Assembly: GCA_024639185.1 (NCBI GenBank)
Contig: JAHEIW010000029.1
Location: 1-38,144 of the forward strand
Source of the DNA: Deltaproteobacteria bacterium
GTDB lineage: Bacteria > Desulfobacterota > Desulfobacteria > Desulfobacterales > JAHEIW01
Length of the DNA: 38,144 nt
Reading direction: 5' to 3'
Positions 29,956 through 38,011 of this stretch are shown in pieces. A program made the position numbers and the translations under genes. The notes under the pieces were generated by a model. The model saw only the letters and a program-made list of their open reading frames with translations, had not been told where the DNA came from and searched no databases. Numbering within the stretch: position 1 is the stretch's first letter; each line of letters starts with the position of its first letter.

Positions 29956-31830
29956 TTAATGCAGGCGGGCGGTATCAAACGGGATCTCAAGATGATAGAC
30001 ACCGCCTTCCAGATGTGCCCGAACCGGCAAATTGCCTTTTTTAAAAACCTTCATAATACCGCCAATATTGGAATACAACACTTCGGCCACAAACCCCCGG
30101 ACACCGCGTTCTTTGGCTACCCGAATCAACAGCCGGTACAAAAAGGTGGCGAGGCCGTGGCGCTGATAATCTTCATCAACCACAAAGACCACCTCGGCAA
30201 AAGGGCTGCCTGGAATCTTGATATAGCGTGCTTCGGCGATGATGCGGCCTTTGCCTTCTACACCTACCAGCCCGATGATGGACATGACCTGGTTCCAATC
30301 CACATTGACGTATTCCTGCATTTTGGCATGCGGCATGCTGCTGACGGTCTGAAAGTAGCGGTAGTATACCGTTTCTTCTGAAAACCGATAAAACAGATGA
30401 CGCATGCCTTCTTCATCAGAGGGGCGGATGGCCCTAACGCGTACGCTCAGATTATCCCGGACCTGATATATTTCGGCAATTTCGGCCGGGTAAAGGCGAG
30501 CGTTGTCGGCCAGAAAAATCTGGTCGTGGTATAAAATCTTTTTTTCTTTTGCTTGCTGCACCAGATTGGCGCGGTCATCCGGATGGGCAATATCGATTAA
30601 GGCCTGAGCGCGCTCTCTGATGGTCCGTCCTTTCAAATAGGCCACCCCGTATTCGGTCACAATGGCGCCAATGGATTCAAAGGCACTGAATTGGTTGGGC
30701 AGATCGGCAATCGACAGCAGAATATTCGGCCGTTCCTTTGGGTCCCGGCTGGTCAGGGCAAAAATGGAATGCCCGCCTTCGGATAACTCCGCTCCGTTTA
30801 AAAAATCCATCACTTCGGCCGGTCCGGTGGCCACATTGCCTTTCCCGGTGTAAAGCCCGATGCGGCCGTACAAATCCACCTTGCGGGCTGCAACGACGGT
30901 AACAAATTTAGGATTGCGTCCAATGATCAACGGATTAAACACTTTATCGATGCGCTGAAATTCTACCAGCGGATTTTTATCCAGCCATTGCATCAGCTGG
31001 GGTGTGCCCAGAGCATAGGATGTTAAGGATTTACCACGATAGGTGTCTTTGCGCCGATTGGTGACTGCTCCGCTTCGGATCAGATCCATTAACGGATCCG
31101 TAAAAAGGGGTGAATGGATACCCAGATTGTGCTTTTTTTGTAATTTTTTGCACAACGACTCGTACAGCGGGCCGATTGAAAACGCCAGGCAGCTGCCATC
31201 CTCAATCAAAGAAGCGGTGTTTAAAGCGACCTGATCTAAGACCGCATCTGTTTCCCAGCGGTCAAAATATATAGGGGGTTCCGTCGAAGGCACCAAAAAA
31301 TTAAATTCAGACACGTGCACAAAGGTATCCCCAAAGGTACACGGGATATCGGTGTTGATTTCACCGACCCGGGTGGCTGCCTGATCCAGGACCTCCCGGG
31401 CCACATCAACCGCAATTCCGAGGCTGCAGAATCCGGCTTCGTTGGGTGGGGTAATTTGGACGATGGCTACATCGACCGGTGCCAGGCGGGATTCGATCAG
31501 TTGGGGAATTTTTACGAACCGACTGGGTATCAGGTCCACCCGGCCCGCCTGGATAGCCTCATCGGCTACCCAGCCGGAAAAAAAAGTGGTTAAGCGAAAC
31601 TTCTGGGATTGCAGTGCTTGCAAGGAAACCGCATCACCAATGCTGACCAGCTGGATCAGCTCCAGATCCTCCAGATTTTTGGCATTAGCGGTCATCAAAT
31701 GCCGCACCATGGTTCGGGGTTCAGCCCCTGCCGTCCCCACGAAGATGCTCATACCTGGCTTGATTCTGCCGGTCACGGTTTCGGTGGTAACCACCTTTGC
31801 TTCCCAATTGTCAGCCGTGATGATGTCCAT
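29956..31830 (-). CDS. CoA-transferase-like / GNAT acetyltransferase fusion
   Basis: A 624-residue fusion. Residues 1-455 are the acetyl-CoA hydrolase/CoA-transferase fold (TPPNEAGFCSLGIAVD, VTEYGVAYLKG at 391-401), and 462-620 a GNAT domain related to protein acetyltransferases of the Pat type (IRPSDEEGMRHLFYRFSEE, with acetyl-CoA loop YQRHGLA at 555-561). In active CoA-transferases of this group the acyl-carrying glutamate lies in a GIHSEM/HTEM motif; here it reads GIHSPLFTD with Pro241, and the usual GGQ loop is changed (GNVATGPAEV). The N-part may thus bind CoA or acetyl-CoA without transfer, and regulate the GNAT part. The start is ATG 31830; an alternative GTG at 31842 overlaps the receiver stop by four bases. 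Confidence 0.88.
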   Translation of the reverse strand: MDIITADNWEAKVVTTETVTGRIKPGMSIFVGTAGAEPRTMVRHLMTANAKNLEDLELIQLVSIGDAVSLQALQSQKFRLTTFFSGWVADEAIQAGRVDLIPSRFVKIPQLIESRLAPVDVAIVQITPPNEAGFCSLGIAVDVAREVLDQAATRVGEINTDIPCTFGDTFVHVSEFNFLVPSTEPPIYFDRWETDAVLDQVALNTASLIEDGSCLAFSIGPLYESLCKKLQKKHNLGIHSPLFTDPLMDLIRSGAVTNRRKDTYRGKSLTSYALGTPQLMQWLDKNPLVEFQRIDKVFNPLIIGRNPKFVTVVAARKVDLYGRIGLYTGKGNVATGPAEVMDFLNGAELSEGGHSIFALTSRDPKERPNILLSIADLPNQFSAFESIGAIVTEYGVAYLKGRTIRERAQALIDIAHPDDRANLVQQAKEKKILYHDQIFLADNARLYPAEIAEIYQVRDNLSVRVRAIRPSDEEGMRHLFYRFSEETVYYRYFQTVSSMPHAKMQEYVNVDWNQVMSIIGLVGVEGKGRIIAEARYIKIPGSPFAEVVFVVDEDYQRHGLATFLYRLLIRVAKERGVRGFVAEVLYSNIGGIMKVFKKGNLPVRAHLEGGVYHLEIPFDTARLH

Positions 31831-31838
31831 TGGTATAC

Positions 31839-32228
31839 TCACTTGCCGCTCTGTTCAACGGCATTGCCCATTAGTGCTTTGACCTTGGCAATTAAGTGGT
31901 CATTGTGGAACGGTTTGGTGATGTAAGCATTTGCGCCCAGGGCCAAACCCCTGGCAATTTCAGCCTCATCGCCCCGGGCGCTTAAAAAGGCAATTTTAAT
32001 GTTACAGTAAGCGGGATTTGTGCGGATACATTCACAGACCTCCCACCCGCTCATTCCGGGAAGCATAATATCCAGCAGGACCAGGTCGGGTTTGTATTGG
32101 CATATGAGTTCCAGCGCATCCTCGCCTTTTTCAGCCACCAGCACGCTGTAGCCCTGTTGTTCCATCAGAAACTGGATGGCCACCACGACACTGGACTCAT
32201 CTTCCACGATGAGAATCGCTTTTGACAT
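31839..32228 (-). CDS. Single-domain CheY-like response regulator
   Basis: A 129-residue receiver domain. Asp10 with Glu9, phosphate-accepting Asp53 (LVLLDIMLPG), Ser83 and Lys105 (ITKPF) are all in place, so it should be phosphorylated by a histidine kinase not seen here. It has no output domain. AAAGGAGG precedes ATG 32228. Its end abuts or overlaps the CoA-transferase/GNAT gene, so the two are probably made together, and the receiver may control that protein. Confidence 0.94.
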   Translation of the reverse strand: MSKAILIVEDESSVVVAIQFLMEQQGYSVLVAEKGEDALELICQYKPDLVLLDIMLPGMSGWEVCECIRTNPAYCNIKIAFLSARGDEAEIARGLALGANAYITKPFHNDHLIAKVKALMGNAVEQSGK

Positions 32229-32493
32229 AGGACGTCACCTCCTTTGTAGCACCACCAGAATGGCTGTTATCAAAGCGGAACTGCACGATACCGCTTAAAC
32301 TCGGCGATAGAATCTGAAAATATGCTGGTTTGGCTGCTGCGCAAGAGTTCGAATCAGAGGTTCTTGTAGAAGAGAGAACAGAATGGGTTGACCTGGTTCA
32401 CTTTGGCAGATCATAAATGCGTTTCAGGTCCGATTGGCGTGAGGTCTACAACTGAATCTAATACTCTTATATCGCATTTTCAATGTGAAGGGT

Positions 32494-32523
32494 AAAAAAA
32501 AACAGCCTATGGATTTGGGCTGC
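32494..32523 (-). terminator. Rho-independent terminator of the PilZ gene
   Basis: On the minus strand GCAGCCCAAATCCATAGGCTG forms a 5-6-bp stem followed by eight or more T residues, about 40 bases after the PilZ stop. It is in the 331-base gap 32229-32559, which holds nothing else that I can name. Confidence 0.75.
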
Positions 32524-32559
32524 CTTTTTGAGGCCCTTGGGAGGGATTTTGTGATGGCC

Positions 32560-32874
32560 TTATTTTTGAAAAAACATCCTGAATTTTACCCCGGCGCCTT
32601 CAAATGAGGTTCTTACAATTTCGCCGTTGGCCATGATCGTTTTGCGTACACCGGGGAAATCAAATTTGATGGCGATCTCCTGCCCCACAAATAAACGTTG
32701 GTTGGTATCAATGAAAACGCCACCTGAACTGATATTATTAATGGGTGCCTTAAAATCGCCTTCCATGGTCTGGCAGTCGGCAACCACCAGCCACTGTCCG
32801 TTGACGCTTTTGCGGGCATCTTTTCTTCTTTCTAAATTTTCGATTTGGGCATTTGGGATGAAGTTGCCATACAT
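32560..32874 (-). CDS. PilZ-domain c-di-GMP receptor, stand-alone
   Basis: A 104-residue PilZ protein. The c-di-GMP motifs are RRKDAR (16-21) and NNISSGG (46-52; Asn47, Ser49, Gly52). The rest is a beta barrel (GQEIAIKFDF, ANGEIVRT). It should change shape on binding cyclic di-GMP and act on motility, polysaccharide or transport machinery. The start ATG 32874 lacks a strong ribosome site. It is a single-gene unit. Confidence 0.92.
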   Translation of the reverse strand: MYGNFIPNAQIENLERRKDARKSVNGQWLVVADCQTMEGDFKAPINNISSGGVFIDTNQRLFVGQEIAIKFDFPGVRKTIMANGEIVRTSFEGAGVKFRMFFQK

Positions 32875-33085
32875 CGTTTATGTTTTCCTTATCTATATTT
32901 TTGGTGTTGGTTTGCTATCCGGATGACATCAACCAGATATACAAGTGTTGTGCCAAATTTTTAACCGCTTGATATTTATAATTTTTTATAGAATAGAGCG
33001 TCATTTTTCATCTAAAAATTATACAAAATGAAACAGACCTGTGATTTTTTTTTAACATTTGAATCCGGTGAACCCCTGAAAATAT

Positions 33086-33119
33086 GAAAGCGTGAACAAA
33101 ATGAGTTGCTCACGCTTTC
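33086..33119 (-). terminator. Stem-loop after the GAF gene
   Basis: GAAAGCGTGA (33086-33095) pairs exactly with TCACGCTTTC (33110-33119), about 60 bases after the GAF stop. The U tract is poor (ATATTTTC). The rest of the 300-base gap 32875-33174 is AT-rich, without genes. Confidence 0.6.
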
Positions 33120-33174
33120 TACGATCAAACGATGGCATTTGGCCACAAGTTCCATGCTGGACACCTGGTTTTAA

Positions 33175-33804
33175 TCAAGGGCTGGTCTGCGGTAATTCAT
33201 CACCGCCAAAGCTCTTGGGTACGCCTTCATATGGCGTTCTTCTGCTCGACTTAATGGTTTTTGGATCCCGCATCGTCTTTAAAATATCGATGCTGTCTTT
33301 TAATCCCTTGTTTATGCGGCACATCTCAAGGGTCATGCCAACTATCTGGGCTACCGCCTGGACAAAATTGACGTCATTTAAGGTAAATTCCCAGGGCTCG
33401 GCGGTGTAAACCCGCATACTGCCAATTAGCTTCTCGCCAATGATGATGGGAACCGCAAGGATCGAAGCAATACCTTCTTTTTTGGCGGCCTCGGGATATT
33501 GAAGCCGGGGATCATCGGTCACGTCATAAATGGCCACCGGCTGGGCATCTTGCAGGGATGATGCAATCGAACGCAGGGCACTGATCGGGCCTTTGTCCAG
33601 ATAATCGTTGCTCAACCCATAGCTGCCAGCGAGTTTGAGCTCTTTGCTTCTGGGGCTGAAAAGAAATAACGTGCAGCCTTTAACGTTGAGGGCGTGGGTG
33701 ACCCCTTCAACGGTAATCAAGATGATCTCTTCCGGATCCCGAATCATGGAAATGGCTTTGGTAATGCGAATCAGGCTCTCATAGTTTACGGTGGGCTTGT
33801 CCAT
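33175..33804 (-). CDS. GAF-domain protein
   Basis: A 209-residue soluble protein. Residues 10-165 are a GAF domain: LIRITKAISMIRDPEEIILI, a core of GCTLFLFSPRSKELKLAGSYGLS, and ILAVPIIIGEKLIGSMRVYT. The last 35 residues are basic and unstructured (RRTPYEGVPKSFGG). GAF domains bind small ligands such as cyclic nucleotides or haem; no output domain is attached. AAAGGAGG precedes ATG 33804. It sits among PilZ, receiver and cNMP-PilZ genes. Confidence 0.9.
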   Translation of the reverse strand: MDKPTVNYESLIRITKAISMIRDPEEIILITVEGVTHALNVKGCTLFLFSPRSKELKLAGSYGLSNDYLDKGPISALRSIASSLQDAQPVAIYDVTDDPRLQYPEAAKKEGIASILAVPIIIGEKLIGSMRVYTAEPWEFTLNDVNFVQAVAQIVGMTLEMCRINKGLKDSIDILKTMRDPKTIKSSRRTPYEGVPKSFGGDELPQTSP

Positions 33805-34274
33805 GGTAACCTCCTTTCTGTTGAGTGGTGAACTGCATAGAGGGGCTCAACACGACTGGAGAAAAGTTCGGGTTACCCTGCCGAGACATGAATAGTAAGC
33901 AGAAGATTCGTTTCAAGCTCGGTGGTGATAGACGCCTGCGAAGTCGTTTGAAACATCGCGGTCGGATAATTAATCGGTGTTCCCGGAGTAGGGTGAGAAG
34001 TCGCTTTACGAAAAAGCCAACTCAGTGGTCGGATGCAACGGTTTGATCCGCTGCCGGCATATGGTGGTCTTGTCCCCTGAACAATTAAAATAGACGCTTA
34101 CGGATCTAATTACAAGAAAAAAATTATAAGCTGTATCAAAATAATCCTGCCTGCCCCGTCATAGCTTCAGCGACGACGCGCCTGCCACGGCATAGTTTGA
34201 TAAAACGACGCCGGGTAAATCCTGCCTAAAAAAACATCTGATGGCTCAACGGGCTCAACCGTCGATCCGATATC
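33805..34274. other. 470-base gap without a supported gene
   Basis: Short frames occur (for example 33825-34046 plus) but with basic, atypical composition. A GACGACGCGCCTGCC-type GC patch near 34170 is reminiscent of other small intergenic repeats. I see no promoter or RNA gene here that I can support. Confidence 0.4.
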
Positions 34275-34781
34275 TCACTTGCCGGCCAGAAACAAAAGCG
34301 GCAGCGGCGTGATCGCCACACTGATTAGCAAAAAGTATCTGGGAAACGTATAGAGCCTGCTCATTCCGGCAATCAAGCCGATGCCACCGCCGCCGCCGAT
34401 CAAAGCGTTGCCGGGCAGATTCAATATGAGGGCAATCAGCAAGTAGCGATGTTTGAGCAGAAAAGGTAAAATTTTGGAAGGCGCACTTTGCAGCAAGACA
34501 TCAAATCTTTGTTGAGGACTTAAAGGTTCCAGTGTAAGCATCAGATACCGGGCCTTGCTCAGATGCAGCCACTCCAAAAAGCGGGCAAAGGCCTTGAGCG
34601 GTATCAGCCGGCCAATCGCAAAGCTCAGCGACAGGGACAAGGCGGTGCACACATAGATCAGCACCACACCCTGCGGGCCCGGCATGACCATCAGCGCCAG
34701 ACCCAGCTCGATGCCTGGCACAAAGGGCATCGCCATCCAGAGGATATAGACCCCGATGGACAACCACAACATCGTCATCAT
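34275..34781 (-). CDS. Small multi-spanning membrane protein, TVP38/DedA-like
   Basis: A 168-residue membrane protein with about four hydrophobic segments (5-22, 25-56, 108-130, 142-166). LNLPGNALIGGGGGIGLIAG (116-135) with the following SRLYTFPRYFLL resembles the conserved loop of TVP38/TMEM64/DedA (SNARE-associated) proteins, but it is shorter than the usual 200-220 residues. AAAGG precedes the double ATG at 34781. Role unknown; relatives affect membrane lipid or undecaprenyl-phosphate handling. Confidence 0.75.
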   Translation of the reverse strand: MMTMLWLSIGVYILWMAMPFVPGIELGLALMVMPGPQGVVLIYVCTALSLSLSFAIGRLIPLKAFARFLEWLHLSKARYLMLTLEPLSPQQRFDVLLQSAPSKILPFLLKHRYLLIALILNLPGNALIGGGGGIGLIAGMSRLYTFPRYFLLISVAITPLPLLFLAGK

Positions 34782-34868
34782 CGGTACCTTTAATATCTAA
34801 TTAGCCCAAAAGCAATTACCTATAATTTATTAATTGAATGGTGAAAAGTGCCCGCCAGGGCAGACTGG

Positions 34869-34942
34869 TTTTGGTTTGTCGGTATCTCCCGACAAACCAA
34901 AAAATAAGTTATCTCTGTGTTCTCTGTGCTCTCTGTGGTTTG
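34869..34942 (+). repeat. Hairpin plus CTCTGTG tandem repeat
   Basis: A perfect 14-bp hairpin (TTTTGGTTTGTCGG 34869-34882 with CCGACAAACCAAAA 34889-34902) is followed by CTCTGTGTT CTCTGTGCT CTCTGTGGTTT (34913-34942). It has the same layout as both halves of 1756-2049, with unrelated hairpin sequence. Confidence 0.72.
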
Positions 34943-35024
34943 AAAAACTCAAATGCCCTGCGGATCAACTATGAGCTATCAGCTTTGAGCTATTGTTAAT
35001 CTGCGGTCAATTAAGATCAAATAG

Positions 35025-36188
35025 TCAATCCAGGCTATTAAAGAGGGCAAACAGCAGTCCCCGAATTTTGGGGGACATCTCGTCAAATTGCATGCCGATT
35101 GCCAGTGCTTTAGCCCCGCCATGAACAATTTCACGGCGCCAGGCGACTTTACCGGAGATTTTCAGCAGCAGTGTGTGGGTGACGACACTGACATATATTT
35201 TTGCATTTGTCGTGCTTTCGTGCAGCTTTAAAACATTCCAGGGCTCAGAGAGTTTGGCGGCATCGATGATGATGCTCATGCCCCCGATCGAGATGTCCTC
35301 TGAGGCGCCTTCCAGGTAGATGGCTTCATCGGGTGAATGTTCCGGGTATATCTCAAGCTCCAGCAACAGCGAGAATTTATGGCGGGTTTCCTTGCGAATG
35401 GTTTCCTGAGAACCTTCCTGGTCTGTATAAGAGCGAATACTCAACAAGTCGATAATTCCCAGTTCAATGTTTGGGTATTTTCGGCATATGCGCATCAGTT
35501 TTTCTTTGGGAATCCTGACCAATTCAGTCGGCTCAAGCGTTTCTATATAAGATTGCGACCGCTGCTCTTTATTGAACGGATAGATATCACCAAAAAAATC
35601 ATTTTCGGTCAGTTCCAGGGTGGGTTTGCGAAAAACTTTTCGCTGATTTTGCAGCGTCAGGTAAATGGAATCCTTCAGTCGGCCGGATACGATAAAAAAC
35701 AGATGATCCTCGGGGTCACCAATTTCTTCAACCACATGGTTGGCCGGCAGCTGGATATTCTCAAAAAGGGAGCACAGGGCCTTTAGCTCTTGGATGGTTA
35801 ATTTAGAAAAGAAATGACCAATGGGCAGTTTTTTATTCTGGCTGCTATCGAGCTCGGTTAAAAAGGCCTTTACATTTTGATCGGAAGGCATTTCTACATG
35901 CCACTGGGAAATTTTAGCAACAATCGCCGGCAACATTTTACCGCTGTTCAAAAACAGGATAGCGGTCCGGTTATAGGCCTTGGCCGCCGCATCATGCATC
36001 TTATTTTTTAAAAGTAAATCTGCATAAATCCGAACGAGTTCAGGATTATCCGGAAATTTATCTAAAATTTCGAGCATCAACTCAATTGAATTGATCACAA
36101 TTGAACCTTCAATAATATGCTCGATAGTGTTTTTATCGATTTTAAATTGATGCAGCGCAGATTTTCTCATAAATTCGGGCACTTTCAA
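35025..36188 (-). CDS. Cyclic-nucleotide-binding domain plus PilZ domain protein
   Basis: A 387-residue soluble protein that joins two second-messenger modules. Residues 25-110 are helical, TPR-like (NPELVRIYADLLLKNKMHDA). Residues 128-250 are a cNMP-binding (CAP-type) domain; the phosphate cassette is FFGDIYPFNKEQRSQSYIE, with Asp in place of the usual Glu and Arg210-Ser211, so ligand binding is uncertain. Residues 265-385 are PilZ with RKETR (265-269) and DISIGG (298-303). The start is uncertain: GTG 36197, TTG 36188 and ATG 36170 are possible; I chose TTG 36188 because AAGGTGA lies about seven bases before it. It is divergent from another PilZ gene. Confidence 0.88.
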   Translation of the reverse strand: MKVPEFMRKSALHQFKIDKNTIEHIIEGSIVINSIELMLEILDKFPDNPELVRIYADLLLKNKMHDAAAKAYNRTAILFLNSGKMLPAIVAKISQWHVEMPSDQNVKAFLTELDSSQNKKLPIGHFFSKLTIQELKALCSLFENIQLPANHVVEEIGDPEDHLFFIVSGRLKDSIYLTLQNQRKVFRKPTLELTENDFFGDIYPFNKEQRSQSYIETLEPTELVRIPKEKLMRICRKYPNIELGIIDLLSIRSYTDQEGSQETIRKETRHKFSLLLELEIYPEHSPDEAIYLEGASEDISIGGMSIIIDAAKLSEPWNVLKLHESTTNAKIYVSVVTHTLLLKISGKVAWRREIVHGGAKALAIGMQFDEMSPKIRGLLFALFNSLD

Positions 36189-36349
36189 TAAAATCACCTT
36201 TTCGCTTTATTTGCCGGTCAGTTTAGAATTCTAACACAAATCAAAGGGTTATCGGTCCGTAAATGATGGAACTAATATCGGCAACTTCCTCTAAAATCTT
36301 AAGATGTTAAATAGATAAAGATTTTAATGGCTGCGCCGATAATGAAGTT

Positions 36350-36736
36350 ATGAGACACAATGATAGGCGACAAAACCCCAGAGTTCGCATTTGTGATCCA
36401 ATTGCCTTTTTAAGTCTGGACTCAAACGGCAATTCGTCGCATCACAATGTCGCTATGGTTCGTGATGTCAGCAAAACAGGCATCCGGATTGAAACATTTC
36501 AGGCCATCAGCTCAGAAGACATCATATTAATGTTTTTTGATTTGGATCGAAAACAAATGGAAGTGAGGGGTGCGGTTATATATTGCGTTAAAAATGATTG
36601 CGGACTTTACAATGTCGGCATCAACCTGGCCGGGACTTCCTCAGAAAACCGGCAATTTGTCAAAGCTCTGGTTAAATCCTACCACTATATGAAGACAAAA
36701 TCGCAGATAGCCATATCACCCGGTCTCCAGAATTAG
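36350..36736 (+). CDS. PilZ-domain protein
   Basis: A 128-residue single-domain PilZ protein. Motifs: DRRQNPR (Arg7-x3-Arg11) and RDVSKTG (Asp39, Ser41, Gly44), then IEVRG-like strands (MEVRGAVIYCV) and NVGINLAG. It should bind c-di-GMP. It is divergent from the cNMP-PilZ gene across a 161-base gap that must hold both promoters. The start ATG 36350 has only GAAG upstream. Confidence 0.9.
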   Translation: MRHNDRRQNPRVRICDPIAFLSLDSNGNSSHHNVAMVRDVSKTGIRIETFQAISSEDIILMFFDLDRKQMEVRGAVIYCVKNDCGLYNVGINLAGTSSENRQFVKALVKSYHYMKTKSQIAISPGLQN

Positions 36737-36888
36737 TTAAATGGTCAAGTCGTCGAATCGTTAACTAGTTCAATCATTAGCGGATCTTAATCAATTTTTA
36801 ATTTTTAAATTTATCTGAATAATCAGCGAAATCCTCCACAAAAATTGGCGGACACGTCTGTGGTTAAATAATAATTTCCAGTTCAACA

Positions 36889-37000
36889 TCATGTCCTGGT
36901 CGTCCCGTCACCGGAAAGCTTTTCAACCGCTCTGCGCATCAACCGGGCAATCGGCATCTTCTGCGGGCAAAGCTTCTCTGCCAGTCCACTATATCTGATC
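36889..37000 (-). pseudogene. Possible C-terminal fragment of a 4Fe-4S protein
   Basis: Hand translation of the minus strand gives GLAEKLCPQKMPIARLMRRA followed by VEKLSGDG and a stop at 36889. This resembles the end of ferredoxin-type domains (xxCPQxxPIxxLM) at the C-terminus of some aldo/keto or heterodisulfide-type reductases. The earlier cysteines are missing. There is no start, so it would be a remnant. The rest of the 454-base gap 36737-37190 shows nothing else. Confidence 0.3.
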
Positions 37001-37190
37001 TGTTACCATAATGTCGTCTATTAAGAAAAGGTCCTTTTTGTTCCGAGAGTGTTTTTTGGGCGTCCCCATACCTAATTACTAAAAATTTCCGATTGAAAAT
37101 TAAGATGGATTTGCGTAAGTTTGATGAAATGTTGCGGCTTGCACATTAATATGATTTTTTTTCGCATATTTTAAAACAGGAAAAAATCAA

Positions 37191-37937
37191 ATGAAGGTTG
37201 TTTTTCATGAAGATTTTTACAAGGTGTATACCGGCGATCCGGCATCGGCCCCCGGGCGCATGGAGGCCATCGTCGAAGCCATTGAACCGCACGTAGAGTT
37301 CATTCAAGCAGAGCCCGCCGTCCGGCAGCACATCGCCGCCATCCACAGCGAAATGCATATCCAGCAGGTCGAAAACCAGGGATTATACGAAATCGCGGTG
37401 CTGGCTGCCGGCGGGGCCATTCAGGCCGCCCAAATCGGTCTTTCCGAGCCCTGCTTTGGTTTGATCCGTCCCCCGGGGCACCATGCTTCTGCCGCCTCAG
37501 CCTGGGGATTTTGTTATTTTAATAACATGGCTGTGGCTTTAGAGGCGCTGCGACGCAAGAACAAAATCAAAAGCGCTTGTGTGCTTGATTTCGATCTTCA
37601 TTTCGGAGACGGCTCGATCAATATCTTAGAAAAGCGAAACTGGGTGACCGTTAACAATATTGAAAGCCGCAGCCGCAGCGATTATCTGAAAGAGGTGGAA
37701 TTGGCCATGAAAAACTGTCAGGTGGATCTGATCGGCATTTCCGCGGGTTTCGATAACCACACCGACGACTGGGGCGGTCTGCTCTATACCGAAGATTACG
37801 AAGAGATTGGTTACCGGGTCAGATCAGCTGCCGATGCCATGGGAGGTGGTTGTTTTGCCATCCTGGAGGGAGGATACAATCATGAGGTGCTCGGGCAGAA
37901 TGTAATGGCCCTGATCGCTGGCATGTCCAGGGTGTAA
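37191..37937 (+). CDS. Histone-deacetylase-fold amidohydrolase (acetylpolyamine amidohydrolase-like)
   Basis: A 248-residue zinc amidohydrolase. The active-site set is visible: RPPGHHAS with His97-His98, GFCYFNN (106-112), LDFDLHFGDG with zinc ligands Asp135 and His137, ISAGFDNH with Asp188, and EGGYNHEVLG. It removes acetyl (or similar) groups from amines, such as acetylpolyamines or acetyl-lysine. At 248 residues it is shorter than the usual 300-340, mainly by a reduced N-terminus (DPASAPGRMEAI). AGGA lies about ten bases before ATG 37191. It could oppose the GNAT enzyme of this window, but that link is speculative. Confidence 0.92.
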   Translation: MKVVFHEDFYKVYTGDPASAPGRMEAIVEAIEPHVEFIQAEPAVRQHIAAIHSEMHIQQVENQGLYEIAVLAAGGAIQAAQIGLSEPCFGLIRPPGHHASAASAWGFCYFNNMAVALEALRRKNKIKSACVLDFDLHFGDGSINILEKRNWVTVNNIESRSRSDYLKEVELAMKNCQVDLIGISAGFDNHTDDWGGLLYTEDYEEIGYRVRSAADAMGGGCFAILEGGYNHEVLGQNVMALIAGMSRV

Positions 37938-37992
37938 CGCCGCACCCCAGTCCAACGCTTTAATTAAGAGGGACGCCCATTAAATTATAAGT

Positions 37993-38011
37993 TTCGCATT
38001 AATCTTCATGC
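37993..38011. repeat. Short GCATGAA/TTCGCAT repeat at a gene 3' end, copy 2
   Basis: TTCGCATTAATCTTCATGC overlaps the stop of the partial gene at the right edge; the other copy is at 2138-2155 in the same relation to the transketolase C-subunit gene. Confidence 0.45.

Noticed and set aside
33825..34046. 73-codon plus-strand frame in the 470-base gap
   Set aside because: Arg/Lys-rich composition typical of random frames; no motif or ribosome site.
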